The notes beneath the pieces are model-generated. The model worked only from the letters and a program-made list of their open reading frames with translations. It ran no database searches and was not told where the DNA came from. A stretch of DNA of 64,000 nt from Niabella drilacis (GTDB lineage: Bacteria; Bacteroidota; Bacteroidia; Chitinophagales; Chitinophagaceae), in assembly GCF_900101395.1 (NCBI RefSeq), contig NZ_FMZO01000021.1:1-64000 (forward strand), written 5' to 3'. This document shows, piece by piece, positions 35,828 through 44,156 of the stretch (within the stretch, counting starts at the first letter, position 1; each line of letters starts with the position of its first letter). The position numbers and the translations under genes were made by a program.

Positions 35828-36706
35828 ATGAAACCACAATTCATAGAGGTAGCCCTTGCCGGTACCAAAACCATACAAATAAAGCAGATCGATCAATACC
35901 ATCTTGATTCGCCGTTTCATTTTCACCAGCTCTGTGAACTTGTGTGGATCGAAAAAAGCTATGGCAAACGTATTGTCGGTGACAATGTTGGTAACTTTGA
36001 AGCAGGTGACCTGGTGCTGATGGGACCCAATCTTCCGCATATCTGGCAGAACGACCGGGCATTTGCAGAAGAAGCAGATAACCGGGTAAAGTCTACAGTT
36101 ATTTATTTTCCCCCGGACTTCCTGCTGAATCTTACCGATGAACAAAACATGATACAGCCTATTACAGAATTGATACAACGCTCCCAGCGCGGCATTCTTT
36201 TTTTTGGACGGACCAAACAACAGGTAGCCGCACTGCTGAGCCTTATTTCAGGGGAAAAAAGCATCAAAAAAATTATCTTTTTCCTTGAACTGGTACATAT
36301 CCTTTCCTCATCTTCGGAATACGAATACCTGGCAAGCATGTCGTATAAAAGCAACTACGATGAAAAGGATACCGGGCGCATTAACAAAGTGTACCAGTTC
36401 CTCATACAAAATTTTCACCGGGATATATCCCTGAACGAAATTGCGGACATCTGCCATATGACCCCCAATGCATTTTGCCGTTATTTTAAAAGCCGTACAC
36501 GAAAATCCTTTACACAGTTCTTAAATGAGCTGCGCATCGGACATGCAGCCAAGCTGCTGCAAAATGAGCAAAATTCCATTACGGATGTTTGTTATGCCTG
36601 CGGATATAACAATCTCTCTTATTTCAATAAGATATTCCGCGGCATCCATGATATTGCTCCATCCGAATACCGGAAAAACCTGTTAAGGATCACCCGGACG
36701 CAGTAG
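35828..36706 (+). CDS. AraC-family transcriptional regulator (cupin + HTH)
   Basis: 292 residues. An N-terminal cupin-like ligand domain (residues 20-110: HFHQLCELVWIEKSYGKRIV, DLVLMGPNLPHIW) is followed by a C-terminal double HTH of about 190-285 (DISLNEIADICHMTPNAFCR, SITDVCYACGYNNLSYFNKI, ending APSEYRK). The N-terminus aligns over its whole length with a second AraC gene at 61.5-62.4 kb. It is divergent from SusC pair 2, so it probably senses a sugar from the polymer and controls the locus. The ligand is not predictable. Confidence 0.92.
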   Translation: MKPQFIEVALAGTKTIQIKQIDQYHLDSPFHFHQLCELVWIEKSYGKRIVGDNVGNFEAGDLVLMGPNLPHIWQNDRAFAEEADNRVKSTVIYFPPDFLLNLTDEQNMIQPITELIQRSQRGILFFGRTKQQVAALLSLISGEKSIKKIIFFLELVHILSSSSEYEYLASMSYKSNYDEKDTGRINKVYQFLIQNFHRDISLNEIADICHMTPNAFCRYFKSRTRKSFTQFLNELRIGHAAKLLQNEQNSITDVCYACGYNNLSYFNKIFRGIHDIAPSEYRKNLLRITRTQ

Positions 36707-36858
36707 TATGACAGGCGAAGCGGGGCCCTTTGCCCCATTCCTGAAAGCGCACACACTCTTTAGATGAAACCCGCTGAGAACAAGCCGTTCCGATACCTTT
36801 TTAAGCGTCCTTTATTTCTTAAAAACAGAAAATATCTTTGTTCCTTCTTCTATATCCT

Positions 36859-38649
36859 TTATTTTACCAGTGATGCGGAAATTTCGTTCAGCAGTCTTTT
36901 TGCAGCATTCAGATCACTGTTCCAGCCATCGTGACGTTTGTTATTATCCAGTTTTGTAATTGCGGCATTCAGCGCATCAAGCCGGGCCTGATCCTTTTTT
37001 TGCACCAATAGCCTTTTTACAATCCGTATCTTTTCGTAATCCTGGATGCCCTCCAGCAGCCGTTCGTAACGGATCGAACTGCGGGCCTGGGGGTACACGA
37101 TATAGGTATCACCGGCGGGCCATGTTCTGAAACGCGAATCAACCAGCGGATTTTCTACCCATGAATTAAAGGCCCAGCGAAGCACGCCGTTATAGCCGGC
37201 CGCCATTGCATACCAGCCCATGTATGCAGATTCTGCCGGATCCGAAAAAGTGAACTGATTGGGAAAGTTGTTACCGCAATACACATAAAAGGTTGTATTG
37301 AGTCCCCGGGCGGTACGGTCTGCCAGATCTTTGGAATCGATAGGATGCTGCACCGCCGTGCTTACGTCACGGCTGTTTGGATAACGCTGGTAGGTTTTCT
37401 GATTATCGGCGTAAGATACACTGAGTGCGGGCGATGCTTTTTCGATCAGATCGAAAGCCAGTCCCATTTCCTCTTTATTCCGCTCATCCAGTGCTATATT
37501 AGTGATCTCCAGCCAGCCTTTTTGTTGAAGATGGCGCACGAAGTCCTTTAGAAAGGGCTCCCACATTTGGGTGAATGCCGGTGTTCCCGGTTTAGCCACT
37601 ACATCCACAAACTTGCCGGTGGCGGCATCTTTGTAGTGAATTTCATTGTTCCAGGGTACGATGGAATAACAGTTGATCATTTTTTTAATTCCCAGCCCCA
37701 TCATAAAAGAAACCCACTTATCAAATACCCGGTAATCATACGACCAGCGGCCGTTCTTTTCCTTTGTCCAGATGATCATGTCTTCGTAAGGGTCCAGCGT
37801 TTGCACATGCCAGGGATCCTTATTGAGGGTTGCAGTGATCACTTTCTGACCCAGGTTTGCCAGCATGCGCATTTGTGGTTCCATCGCCTTGAAATGTTCC
37901 ACACTCCAGGCAGCCACTTTGTTGACGCGGGCTATCGCTGACGGATGCTGCCACTGATCGAGGTGAAAGGTCCAGGCCTGGGGTTCCGGGAGCACGAGAT
38001 CGATTACATTAAGGGTTACGTCCAGTTCCTGCTTTTTACCTATCGCCGGGATCACCGCTACCTTTGCAGTATAAATTCCTTTCCCGGCCGTACGCGGTAT
38101 TTCAATAGTAATCCAGACGGGCCGCACTTTTTTGCGCTCAAGGTTAAAAGCAGAAAGGTCGTCGAGCATATCGGGCGAGAGCGAGGCAGGAAAGTCGCCG
38201 GGTTTACGCCAGCCGCACCCGGGCCCGTACGTGTCGGTAATGACGTAGCGCTCAAAGCGGGCATAACCTACAGATCCGAGCTTTTTACCACCCGGTGCAA
38301 CGGCATCCGTCACCTGAACTTTTACACCGGGCATGCTATCGGTTGTCCAGAGCAACACCTGGGCAGACACACGCTCACCTCTCCACCCCACCAGGCGCAC
38401 CTCCTTTTCTACAGGTATATCAGGTGCCACCGATTTAGGGAATCGTTTGTCGACCGAAACAAACGAAGCATGCAGGCCTGGCTTTACCGAAAGCCAGCGC
38501 TGCCCATCGGATACTACAGGATCGGGGGCCTCGATAAAGCTTTGTCCCTTGTTCCATTGAGGTTGCTGGGAGAACATGGTCAAAGAAATACAGGAATAAA
38601 AACCAGCACAAATGAACCGATAGATCTGTCTTTTTGTAATCATGCGCAT
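36859..38649 (-). CDS. GH123-type glycoside hydrolase (DUF4091)
   Basis: 596 residues with an N-terminal signal sequence (FICAGFYSCISLTMFSQ). An N-terminal beta domain (about 30-240) precedes a TIM barrel. The adjacent catalytic pair Asp388-Glu389 in ITNIALDERNKEE is the Asp-Glu arrangement of GH123, which uses substrate-assisted catalysis on N-acetylgalactosaminides. The C-terminal part (LRWAFNSWVENPLVDSRFRT, GDTYIVYPQ, RYERLLEGIQDYEKI) is the DUF4091 signature. The start can be the ATG at 38649 or the one at 38643. It stands alone, next to a ruined GH29 gene; the beta-GalNAc specificity is inferred from the family. Confidence 0.82.
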   Translation of the reverse strand: MRMITKRQIYRFICAGFYSCISLTMFSQQPQWNKGQSFIEAPDPVVSDGQRWLSVKPGLHASFVSVDKRFPKSVAPDIPVEKEVRLVGWRGERVSAQVLLWTTDSMPGVKVQVTDAVAPGGKKLGSVGYARFERYVITDTYGPGCGWRKPGDFPASLSPDMLDDLSAFNLERKKVRPVWITIEIPRTAGKGIYTAKVAVIPAIGKKQELDVTLNVIDLVLPEPQAWTFHLDQWQHPSAIARVNKVAAWSVEHFKAMEPQMRMLANLGQKVITATLNKDPWHVQTLDPYEDMIIWTKEKNGRWSYDYRVFDKWVSFMMGLGIKKMINCYSIVPWNNEIHYKDAATGKFVDVVAKPGTPAFTQMWEPFLKDFVRHLQQKGWLEITNIALDERNKEEMGLAFDLIEKASPALSVSYADNQKTYQRYPNSRDVSTAVQHPIDSKDLADRTARGLNTTFYVYCGNNFPNQFTFSDPAESAYMGWYAMAAGYNGVLRWAFNSWVENPLVDSRFRTWPAGDTYIVYPQARSSIRYERLLEGIQDYEKIRIVKRLLVQKKDQARLDALNAAITKLDNNKRHDGWNSDLNAAKRLLNEISASLVK

Positions 38650-38664
38650 AAAAAATGTAAGGCC

Positions 38665-38693
38665 GGAAGATACAAAAGTTTCGAAAACTTTTG
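38665..38693 (-). promoter_or_regulatory. Inverted-repeat operator and -7 element before the GH123 gene
   Basis: Nine-base arms CAAAAGTTT (38673-38681) and AAACTTTTG (38685-38693) flank three bases. On the minus strand the repeat abuts TATCTTCC (38665-38672), a possible -7 element, 16-22 bp before the start codon. A palindrome between -10 and -30 is where a repressor would act. Confidence 0.4.
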
Positions 38694-38704
38694 CCTACCC
38701 AATG

Positions 38705-39183
38705 GAAGCATACGGCATGTTTCACAAACTTCCTCCGGCAAGGCACCAATAGGCTGCCCTGAAAGTCCGGAAAAATTTTCTCCGGGCCGCTCTTTTTCCC
38801 AAACCTGGAAATCTTCGCCCGGGAAAGGCGTCTGATGATGATTATTGGTAATCAGGCACCCAGGTTGCAAGCGACGAATCAATTCATACCATTCACCTGT
38901 TTTCCGGTTACCCCCGGCGCCTTTATCCCACCAGCCATCAAATCAAACCAAACCCAACCGATCTCTCCATGATTAGTGAGAAGTTCTGTTAACTAACTCT
39001 TCATAAGTCTTAGGTAATTATTCCAATTGCCATCTCCTTTCCCGCCGAAACTTTTCCCGGTATTACCCGTTTGATAATAATCTTCATGATACCGGTCCAA
39101 CCCGCTATAATAAGGCTGGAGTTTTATGCCCTGCTTATGACATTCCTTAGCTGATTCTTAAACGGGTGCAGATCACCTTCAAA
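38705..39183 (-). pseudogene. Decayed GH29 alpha-L-fucosidase gene
   Basis: Read on the minus strand in three frames, the segment gives FEGDLHPFK / ESAKECHKQGIKLQPYYSGL, then NWNNYLRLMKS-stop-LTELLTNHGEIGWVWFD / GWWDKGAGGNRKTGEWYELI, LITNNHHQTPFPGEDFQVWE and PIGALPEEVCET. This is a colinear GH29 fucosidase core (nucleophile strand EIGxxWFDG, then the LPGEN and PEEVCET regions). Three lesions are visible: a one-base loss near 39157, a TAG at 38993-38995 (probably CAG originally), and a 5-bp tandem duplication (TCAAATCAAA on the plus strand, 38938-38947) exactly at the catalytic Asp codon. Both ends are missing; the 3' end abuts the GH123 promoter. Non-functional. Confidence 0.82.
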
Positions 39184-39259
39184 AACTAACAGCAGAAAAG
39201 TTACTGTGCAGGTTCATTATACAAAAAGCCCGTTAAAAGGGAAAATGCATACCAGCCGT

Positions 39260-41797
39260 TCATTCATGCCGGGTGATTTTATGATAGAATCTTCTTTTTG
39301 CAAATTCTGCACACGCTGCATAACAAAGAACAATGCCGGCCATCCATACATAAAAGGGAAAAGGAAGCGCCACGAAACCAAAAAAGAAACCAACGGGCGT
39401 AAAGGGCAATAACAGGGTAATCAAAACAATTGCTATAGCCGCCCAGGCAAGCAGCTTACCCGGCCTGCTTTTAAAAACAGACAGTCTGGTACGCACGATC
39501 AGCAATACAAGTACAGCGGAAATAACCGATTCGGTAAACCATCCGGACTGGAAGGCTTTTTCATCCGCATGCAGCAAAAACAACAAAACGCCAAAAGTAA
39601 GGTAATCAAATACAGAGCTGAGCAATCCAAACACGATCATAAATTTCCTAATGAACGTCAGGTCCCAGTGCTGGGGGCCTTTGATAAACCGCCCGTCAAC
39701 ATTGTCTTTTGAGATCGCCGTTTCCGGAAAATCCGTCAGCAGGTTTGTCAGCAATATTTGCTTGGGCAGTAAGGGCAAAAATGATAAAAATAAGGAAGCT
39801 CCTGCCATGCTAAACATATTGCCAAAGTTGGCGCTTGTGGCAATAAAGATATACTTCATCGTATTGGCAAAAGTTTTACGACCTTCAATAATCCCGTCCA
39901 GTAAAACACCCAGGTCCCTTTTTAACAATACAATGTCGGCCGCCTGTTTGGCAACATCTGCTGCGGAGTCCACCGAAATCCCAACATCTGCTACATGCAG
40001 TGCAGACGCATCATTAATACCGTCCCCCATATATCCCACAATACAGCCTGCTTTTTTCAGGGCCCTGATGATCCGTTCCTTCTGGTTCGGTTCCATTTCT
40101 GCAAATACCTCCACCTGACGCACCCGCTGCACCAGGGCCGGATCACTTATATTACGCAGCTCCGGCCCGGTAAGGATGGCAGCCCCTTTCAACCCTATAT
40201 TCTCTGCCATACGGGCGCTTACAAATGCATTATCACCGGTAATCACTTTCAGGACCACCCCGGATTCATGGAGTTGTTTGATGGTTGCTACAATATCAGC
40301 TTTAAGCGGATCAAAAAAAGTAATATACCCCAGGAAGATCATATCTTTTTCATCTTCCCTGCTGATCACCGATGCGGAAACCGGTTTGCGGTAGGCAATG
40401 CCCAGCGTGCGTACGCCCTCGTTACTTAATATCCGGAACCGCTCCTCTAACCCCGCAATGGATGCACTTAAGGGTTCAACACCGGTACCCGTTTCTACAA
40501 AACTGCAGCAGCCCAGCACCTCTTTAAACGCTCCCTTGGTAATCATCAGGCTCCCGGCCCCATCTGCAACCTGGATCGTAAGTCTTTTCCGGATAAAATC
40601 ATATGGGATTTCCCCAAGCACGGTATCGTTTCCCCTGCACCCGGCAAAGGCAGTCGTTATAGCCTGGTCTATCGGATTATGAAATCCTTGCTGCAGCGCC
40701 GCATTGATCCTGGCATATTCCGCCACTTTCCGGCTGGCATTGCCCGCCGCATCCAGCGCCTCTTTTAATACCACCCTGCCCTCCGTAAGCGTACCGGTTT
40801 TATCAGAACAAAGAACGTTCACACTGCCAAGGTTTTCTATAGAAGACAACCGCTTTACCACTACATTTTTGGCAGCCATCCTTGCTGCGCCCGTGGATAA
40901 ATTAATGCTGACGATAGCCGGGAGCAGCTGTGGGGTAAGCCCTACCGCAAGCGCCAGTGAAAACAGGAAGGCATCCAATGGCGGCTTATGCAGCAATACG
41001 TTAATGGCAAAAATAGAAAGCACCAGCAGTAAGGTTAACTCCATCAGCAAATAACCGAATCTGCGGATGCCTCTTTCAAAACCCGTTTCCACGGCTGCCA
41101 GTTGAAGGCTGGCAGCAATTTTACCAAATTCCGTAAACTCCCCGGTATGCACCACCAGCGCTGTACCTTTTCCGCTAACAATGCTTGACCCCATTAAAAG
41201 ACTGTTAGAACGCTTCATTAAAGGGGCATCGGCGGCAACCACTCCCGTCCTTTTTTCAACAGGAAAGGTTTCACCGGTAAATGTAGCCTCATCTACAAAC
41301 AACCCGTTTGCATCCAGTAACAGGCAATCTGCGGGTATGATATCCCCGGCCGAAAGATAAATGATATCTCCCGGCACTGCCGTTTCAAAAGGCACTTCCT
41401 GTTTACAGCCGTCGCGGATAACTGAAAAACGCAGTTGTACCAGCTTCAGTAACTGCTGTACGGCCTTATTAGCCCCCTTCTCCTGCCAGAAACTCAGGCT
41501 GCTGCTGATGAGTACAATGGTAAGGATAATGACCATATCCGACGCATCACCCAAAAAGGCCGACAAGATCGCCGTTGCAATAAGCATGATGGTTATCGGG
41601 CTTTTAAATTGCCGGAGAAACAGCAGCAGGAGCGAGCTACGGCTTTTGTCTTTCACCTGGTTGGGGCCATACTGCTTTAACCGGCGGGCTGCTTCCTCAC
41701 TGCTTAGCCCATCCGGCGTGCAGGAAAGCAGCGCCAGGAGCCGGCCGGCAGTACAGGTCCAAAAATTTTCCGTGTTTGACTGTAGCTGATACTTCAT
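39260..41797 (-). CDS. P-type Mg2+-translocating ATPase (MgtA/MgtB type)
   Basis: 845 residues from the ATG at 41797 (MKYQLQSNTENFW); a TTG 30 bp upstream is less likely. Features: cation-ATPase N domain (LSSEEAARRLKQYGPNQVKD), actuator, phosphorylation motif DKTGTL with Asp332, hinge MGDGINDASALHVADVGISV, and ten membrane helices. The phrase FIKGPQHWDLTFIRKFMIVF near the C-terminus is characteristic of MgtA/MgtB magnesium pumps. It lies 42 bp downstream of the universal stress protein gene on the same strand, so the two may be co-transcribed. It would import Mg2+ when it is scarce. Confidence 0.92.
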   Translation of the reverse strand: MKYQLQSNTENFWTCTAGRLLALLSCTPDGLSSEEAARRLKQYGPNQVKDKSRSSLLLLFLRQFKSPITIMLIATAILSAFLGDASDMVIILTIVLISSSLSFWQEKGANKAVQQLLKLVQLRFSVIRDGCKQEVPFETAVPGDIIYLSAGDIIPADCLLLDANGLFVDEATFTGETFPVEKRTGVVAADAPLMKRSNSLLMGSSIVSGKGTALVVHTGEFTEFGKIAASLQLAAVETGFERGIRRFGYLLMELTLLLVLSIFAINVLLHKPPLDAFLFSLALAVGLTPQLLPAIVSINLSTGAARMAAKNVVVKRLSSIENLGSVNVLCSDKTGTLTEGRVVLKEALDAAGNASRKVAEYARINAALQQGFHNPIDQAITTAFAGCRGNDTVLGEIPYDFIRKRLTIQVADGAGSLMITKGAFKEVLGCCSFVETGTGVEPLSASIAGLEERFRILSNEGVRTLGIAYRKPVSASVISREDEKDMIFLGYITFFDPLKADIVATIKQLHESGVVLKVITGDNAFVSARMAENIGLKGAAILTGPELRNISDPALVQRVRQVEVFAEMEPNQKERIIRALKKAGCIVGYMGDGINDASALHVADVGISVDSAADVAKQAADIVLLKRDLGVLLDGIIEGRKTFANTMKYIFIATSANFGNMFSMAGASLFLSFLPLLPKQILLTNLLTDFPETAISKDNVDGRFIKGPQHWDLTFIRKFMIVFGLLSSVFDYLTFGVLLFLLHADEKAFQSGWFTESVISAVLVLLIVRTRLSVFKSRPGKLLAWAAIAIVLITLLLPFTPVGFFFGFVALPFPFYVWMAGIVLCYAACAEFAKRRFYHKITRHE

Positions 41798-41839
41798 AAA
41801 AGGAATATCGTTCTCTCGGTGAATCAATCACTCTGTAAA

Positions 41840-42727
41840 CTAATAGCCAGGGTATCCTGTTAGCACAGAAGGAGGGGTTGCAGATCTGCCGGCAGCCAAC
41901 GGCCGGCCATCCTCTTTCAGTTTTGAAGACAAAAACAGTACCGGAACAGGAGGTCTCTCAATAAAAGGCTTTGTAATGCTTTTGTGAAAGAGCCCATGCT
42001 TTTGAACGGACATAACCAATAACTCCGGTTTCTTTTCAACGATGTAGTCCTTTATCCCCTCTGCCACGTTGTTATTCTTTAAAAAATAATACTCCAGGTT
42101 ATCATTGCCTAATTGTTCTCCAAAATCAATTGCGGCAGGAGGTTCTTTGCCGGTCCCTTCCGTTTGGGCAGATATATAAACAATATCAACCTGCGGATCA
42201 AAAGGAGCCAGCCAGTGTTTTAAAAATTGCCATTGTATCGTATTTTCTGCATCCAGGTCAACAGCTATCGCCACTTTTTTAAACCCGTTCATCGTTGCCG
42301 ATGGCGGCACCACAAGCACCGGGAAAGCGCTGTACTTTGCAATAGAAACCGAATAAGTACCCAATATCAGCCGCTCGAACGCTGTAACGAACCGGGATGC
42401 AATAACAAGGGCAAAAGGTGCCTCCCGCTGACACAACGCATCCAGCTCTTTGATGACAGACCCTACCTTATAGAGCGTTTTCACCTCTATTTCATTATTG
42501 GCTCCCGTTTTGGCTCTCAGGGCAAGATCTTCCAGCAGTTTGTCCGTTTCCTCAATGGTAACATCACAAACATTTAACGGAAGTTGCACATCAGACATCG
42601 CCGGCACGAGGCCGATCACATTAAAAATAACCAGCTGCGCCTTTAACGCCCTTGCCATACCTGTTGCAAACGCAACCGCATGATTTGAACCTTCAGAAAA
42701 ATTGGTAGCAGCAATAATAGTATTCAT
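41840..42727 (-). CDS. Tandem-domain universal stress protein (UspA family)
   Basis: 295 residues from the ATG at 42727 (MNTIIAATNFSEGSNHAVAF); a longer frame to 42811 adds 28 unlikely residues. Two Usp domains lie in tandem: residues 1-145 (ending FPVLVVPPS) and about 150-265 (VAIAVDLDAENTIQW ... PVPVLFLSS). The GxxG-S/T ATP-binding loop is only partly kept (ILGTYSVSIA in the first half). The C-terminal 30 residues are low-complexity. Its 5' end faces the acetate kinase gene, sharing a 215-bp divergent region, which suggests joint control with central-metabolism genes under stress. Confidence 0.88.
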   Translation of the reverse strand: MNTIIAATNFSEGSNHAVAFATGMARALKAQLVIFNVIGLVPAMSDVQLPLNVCDVTIEETDKLLEDLALRAKTGANNEIEVKTLYKVGSVIKELDALCQREAPFALVIASRFVTAFERLILGTYSVSIAKYSAFPVLVVPPSATMNGFKKVAIAVDLDAENTIQWQFLKHWLAPFDPQVDIVYISAQTEGTGKEPPAAIDFGEQLGNDNLEYYFLKNNNVAEGIKDYIVEKKPELLVMSVQKHGLFHKSITKPFIERPPVPVLFLSSKLKEDGRPLAAGRSATPPSVLTGYPGY

Positions 42728-42872
42728 TGTTATCGTATTTTTACTGCAGTATATTTTACAATCAAAACAAATACTGCCGGTCATAAAGATCGGGTTGTTC
42801 CAGAGCGGCATTCAATGACAGGCCACACCCTATCCGATGATATTGATCATTATAAAATAATATTTTTCTGAT

Positions 42873-42925
42873 TTTATTTGCAATAAGGATCATCCGTTAA
42901 TCCTTAAGCGTCAATCATCCTTATT
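42873..42925 (+). promoter_or_regulatory. Promoter and spaced inverted repeat upstream of ackA
   Basis: TTTATTTG at 42873-42880 resembles a -7 element. Just downstream, AATAAGGAT (42882-42890) and ATCCTTATT (42917-42925) form a 9-base inverted repeat 26 bp apart, extendable with a mismatch. It falls in the leader and may form an RNA hairpin or an operator. A GAGG seven bases before the second ATG favours a start at 42949. Confidence 0.35.
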
Positions 42926-42942
42926 ATAAACCGGGCCGAGGT

Positions 42943-44121
42943 ATGAATATGATCGGACACCCCTATTTATTAACCGTAAACCCAGGATCTTCCAGCCTGA
43001 AGATCAATGTGTTTAAAACCGGTGGTATGGATTTAATACCGGTAATAGAAGGCAGTATACTGAACATTGGAAGCAGGGAATGCACCTTCCGGGTAACCAC
43101 AGGTGAACATCAGGTTTTAAAGAACAGCAAAGTGCCCTGCACCGGTCTTGCAGCAGCAGCCCGTTTGGTTGCACAATGGCTCCTTTATGAAGAGATGCCC
43201 ATAGCCGCTGTTGGCTACCGGATCGTTCAGGGAGGCCCTGCCCATCGCCGGCCGCAGGTCATCGATACGGCCTTCCTGCAATACCTGGGATCCATACAAC
43301 CCCTTGCTCCAACGCATATCCCGGACGAAATTGACGTCATCCGCACATTTATGGATATTTTTCCGGGCACCGGGCACATCGCCTGCTTTGATACTTTTTT
43401 TCACATCGCCCTTCCATTGCATGCCAAACAGTATCCCCTGCCGGAATGGCTCCGTAAAGAAGGCATACATAAATATGGGTTTCATGGCCTGTCCTATGAG
43501 TTTGTAATGCAGCATCTTCAAAAATCAGTTCCGGAGGAAGCTGACGGGAAAATAATCATTGCCCACCTGGGCAATGGCTCCAGCCTGGCCGCCGTGCACA
43601 ATGGAAGAGCCATTGATACCACCATGGGCATGACCCCCATTGGAGGATTGATGATGGGTACCCGGTGCGGCGACCTGGATCCCGGTGTGTTGCTCTATCT
43701 TTTAACGCAAAGAAAAATGACACCCGCAGCACTGGACCAGGTACTGACCCATGAATCCGGGCTAAAAGGCGTATCCGGCATAAGCGCCGATATGAAAACC
43801 CTGCTTGCTTTGGAAGCGGAAAACGGCCAGGTGGCGGAGGCGCTGGACCTGTTCTGCTATCATGCAAGAAAAATGATCGGCGCCATGGCTGCCGCTTTAA
43901 ATGGCGCAGATACCCTGGTTTTTACCGGGGGCGTGGGAGAACACGCCCCTGCCATCCGGAGCCGGATCTGCGATGGATTGCAATACCTCGGCATCCGGAC
44001 AGGCCCCGGAAATGAAAACAACAGCGCACTTATTTCCACAAAAGAATCGTTGGTAAGCGTACGGGTAGTAAAGACCAATGAAGCATATATAATAGCACAG
44101 CACATGCTTCAGTTTGCTTAA
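42943..44121 (+). CDS. ackA: Acetate kinase
   Basis: 392 residues (or 390 from the in-frame ATG at 42949). ASKHA-fold acetokinase signatures: [12 protein letters not shown] at the N-terminus, [53 protein letters not shown] in the middle, and FTGGVGEHA near the C-terminus. Length is normal for the family. It interconverts acetyl phosphate + ADP and acetate + ATP in the cytosol. The phosphoketolase gene follows 35 bp downstream, so the pair converts xylulose-5-phosphate or fructose-6-phosphate to acetate with ATP gain (bifid shunt). Confidence 0.97.
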   Translation: MNMIGHPYLLTVNPGSSSLKINVFKTGGMDLIPVIEGSILNIGSRECTFRVTTGEHQVLKNSKVPCTGLAAAARLVAQWLLYEEMPIAAVGYRIVQGGPAHRRPQVIDTAFLQYLGSIQPLAPTHIPDEIDVIRTFMDIFPGTGHIACFDTFFHIALPLHAKQYPLPEWLRKEGIHKYGFHGLSYEFVMQHLQKSVPEEADGKIIIAHLGNGSSLAAVHNGRAIDTTMGMTPIGGLMMGTRCGDLDPGVLLYLLTQRKMTPAALDQVLTHESGLKGVSGISADMKTLLALEAENGQVAEALDLFCYHARKMIGAMAAALNGADTLVFTGGVGEHAPAIRSRICDGLQYLGIRTGPGNENNSALISTKESLVSVRVVKTNEAYIIAQHMLQFA

Positions 44122-44156
44122 CACGTACCGTTTATTTAATTATAAATAATGGCATC

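Noticed and set aside
38640-38882. A stand-alone 80-codon gene next to GH123
   Set aside because: It is the last in-frame piece of the decayed GH29 gene, not an independent protein.
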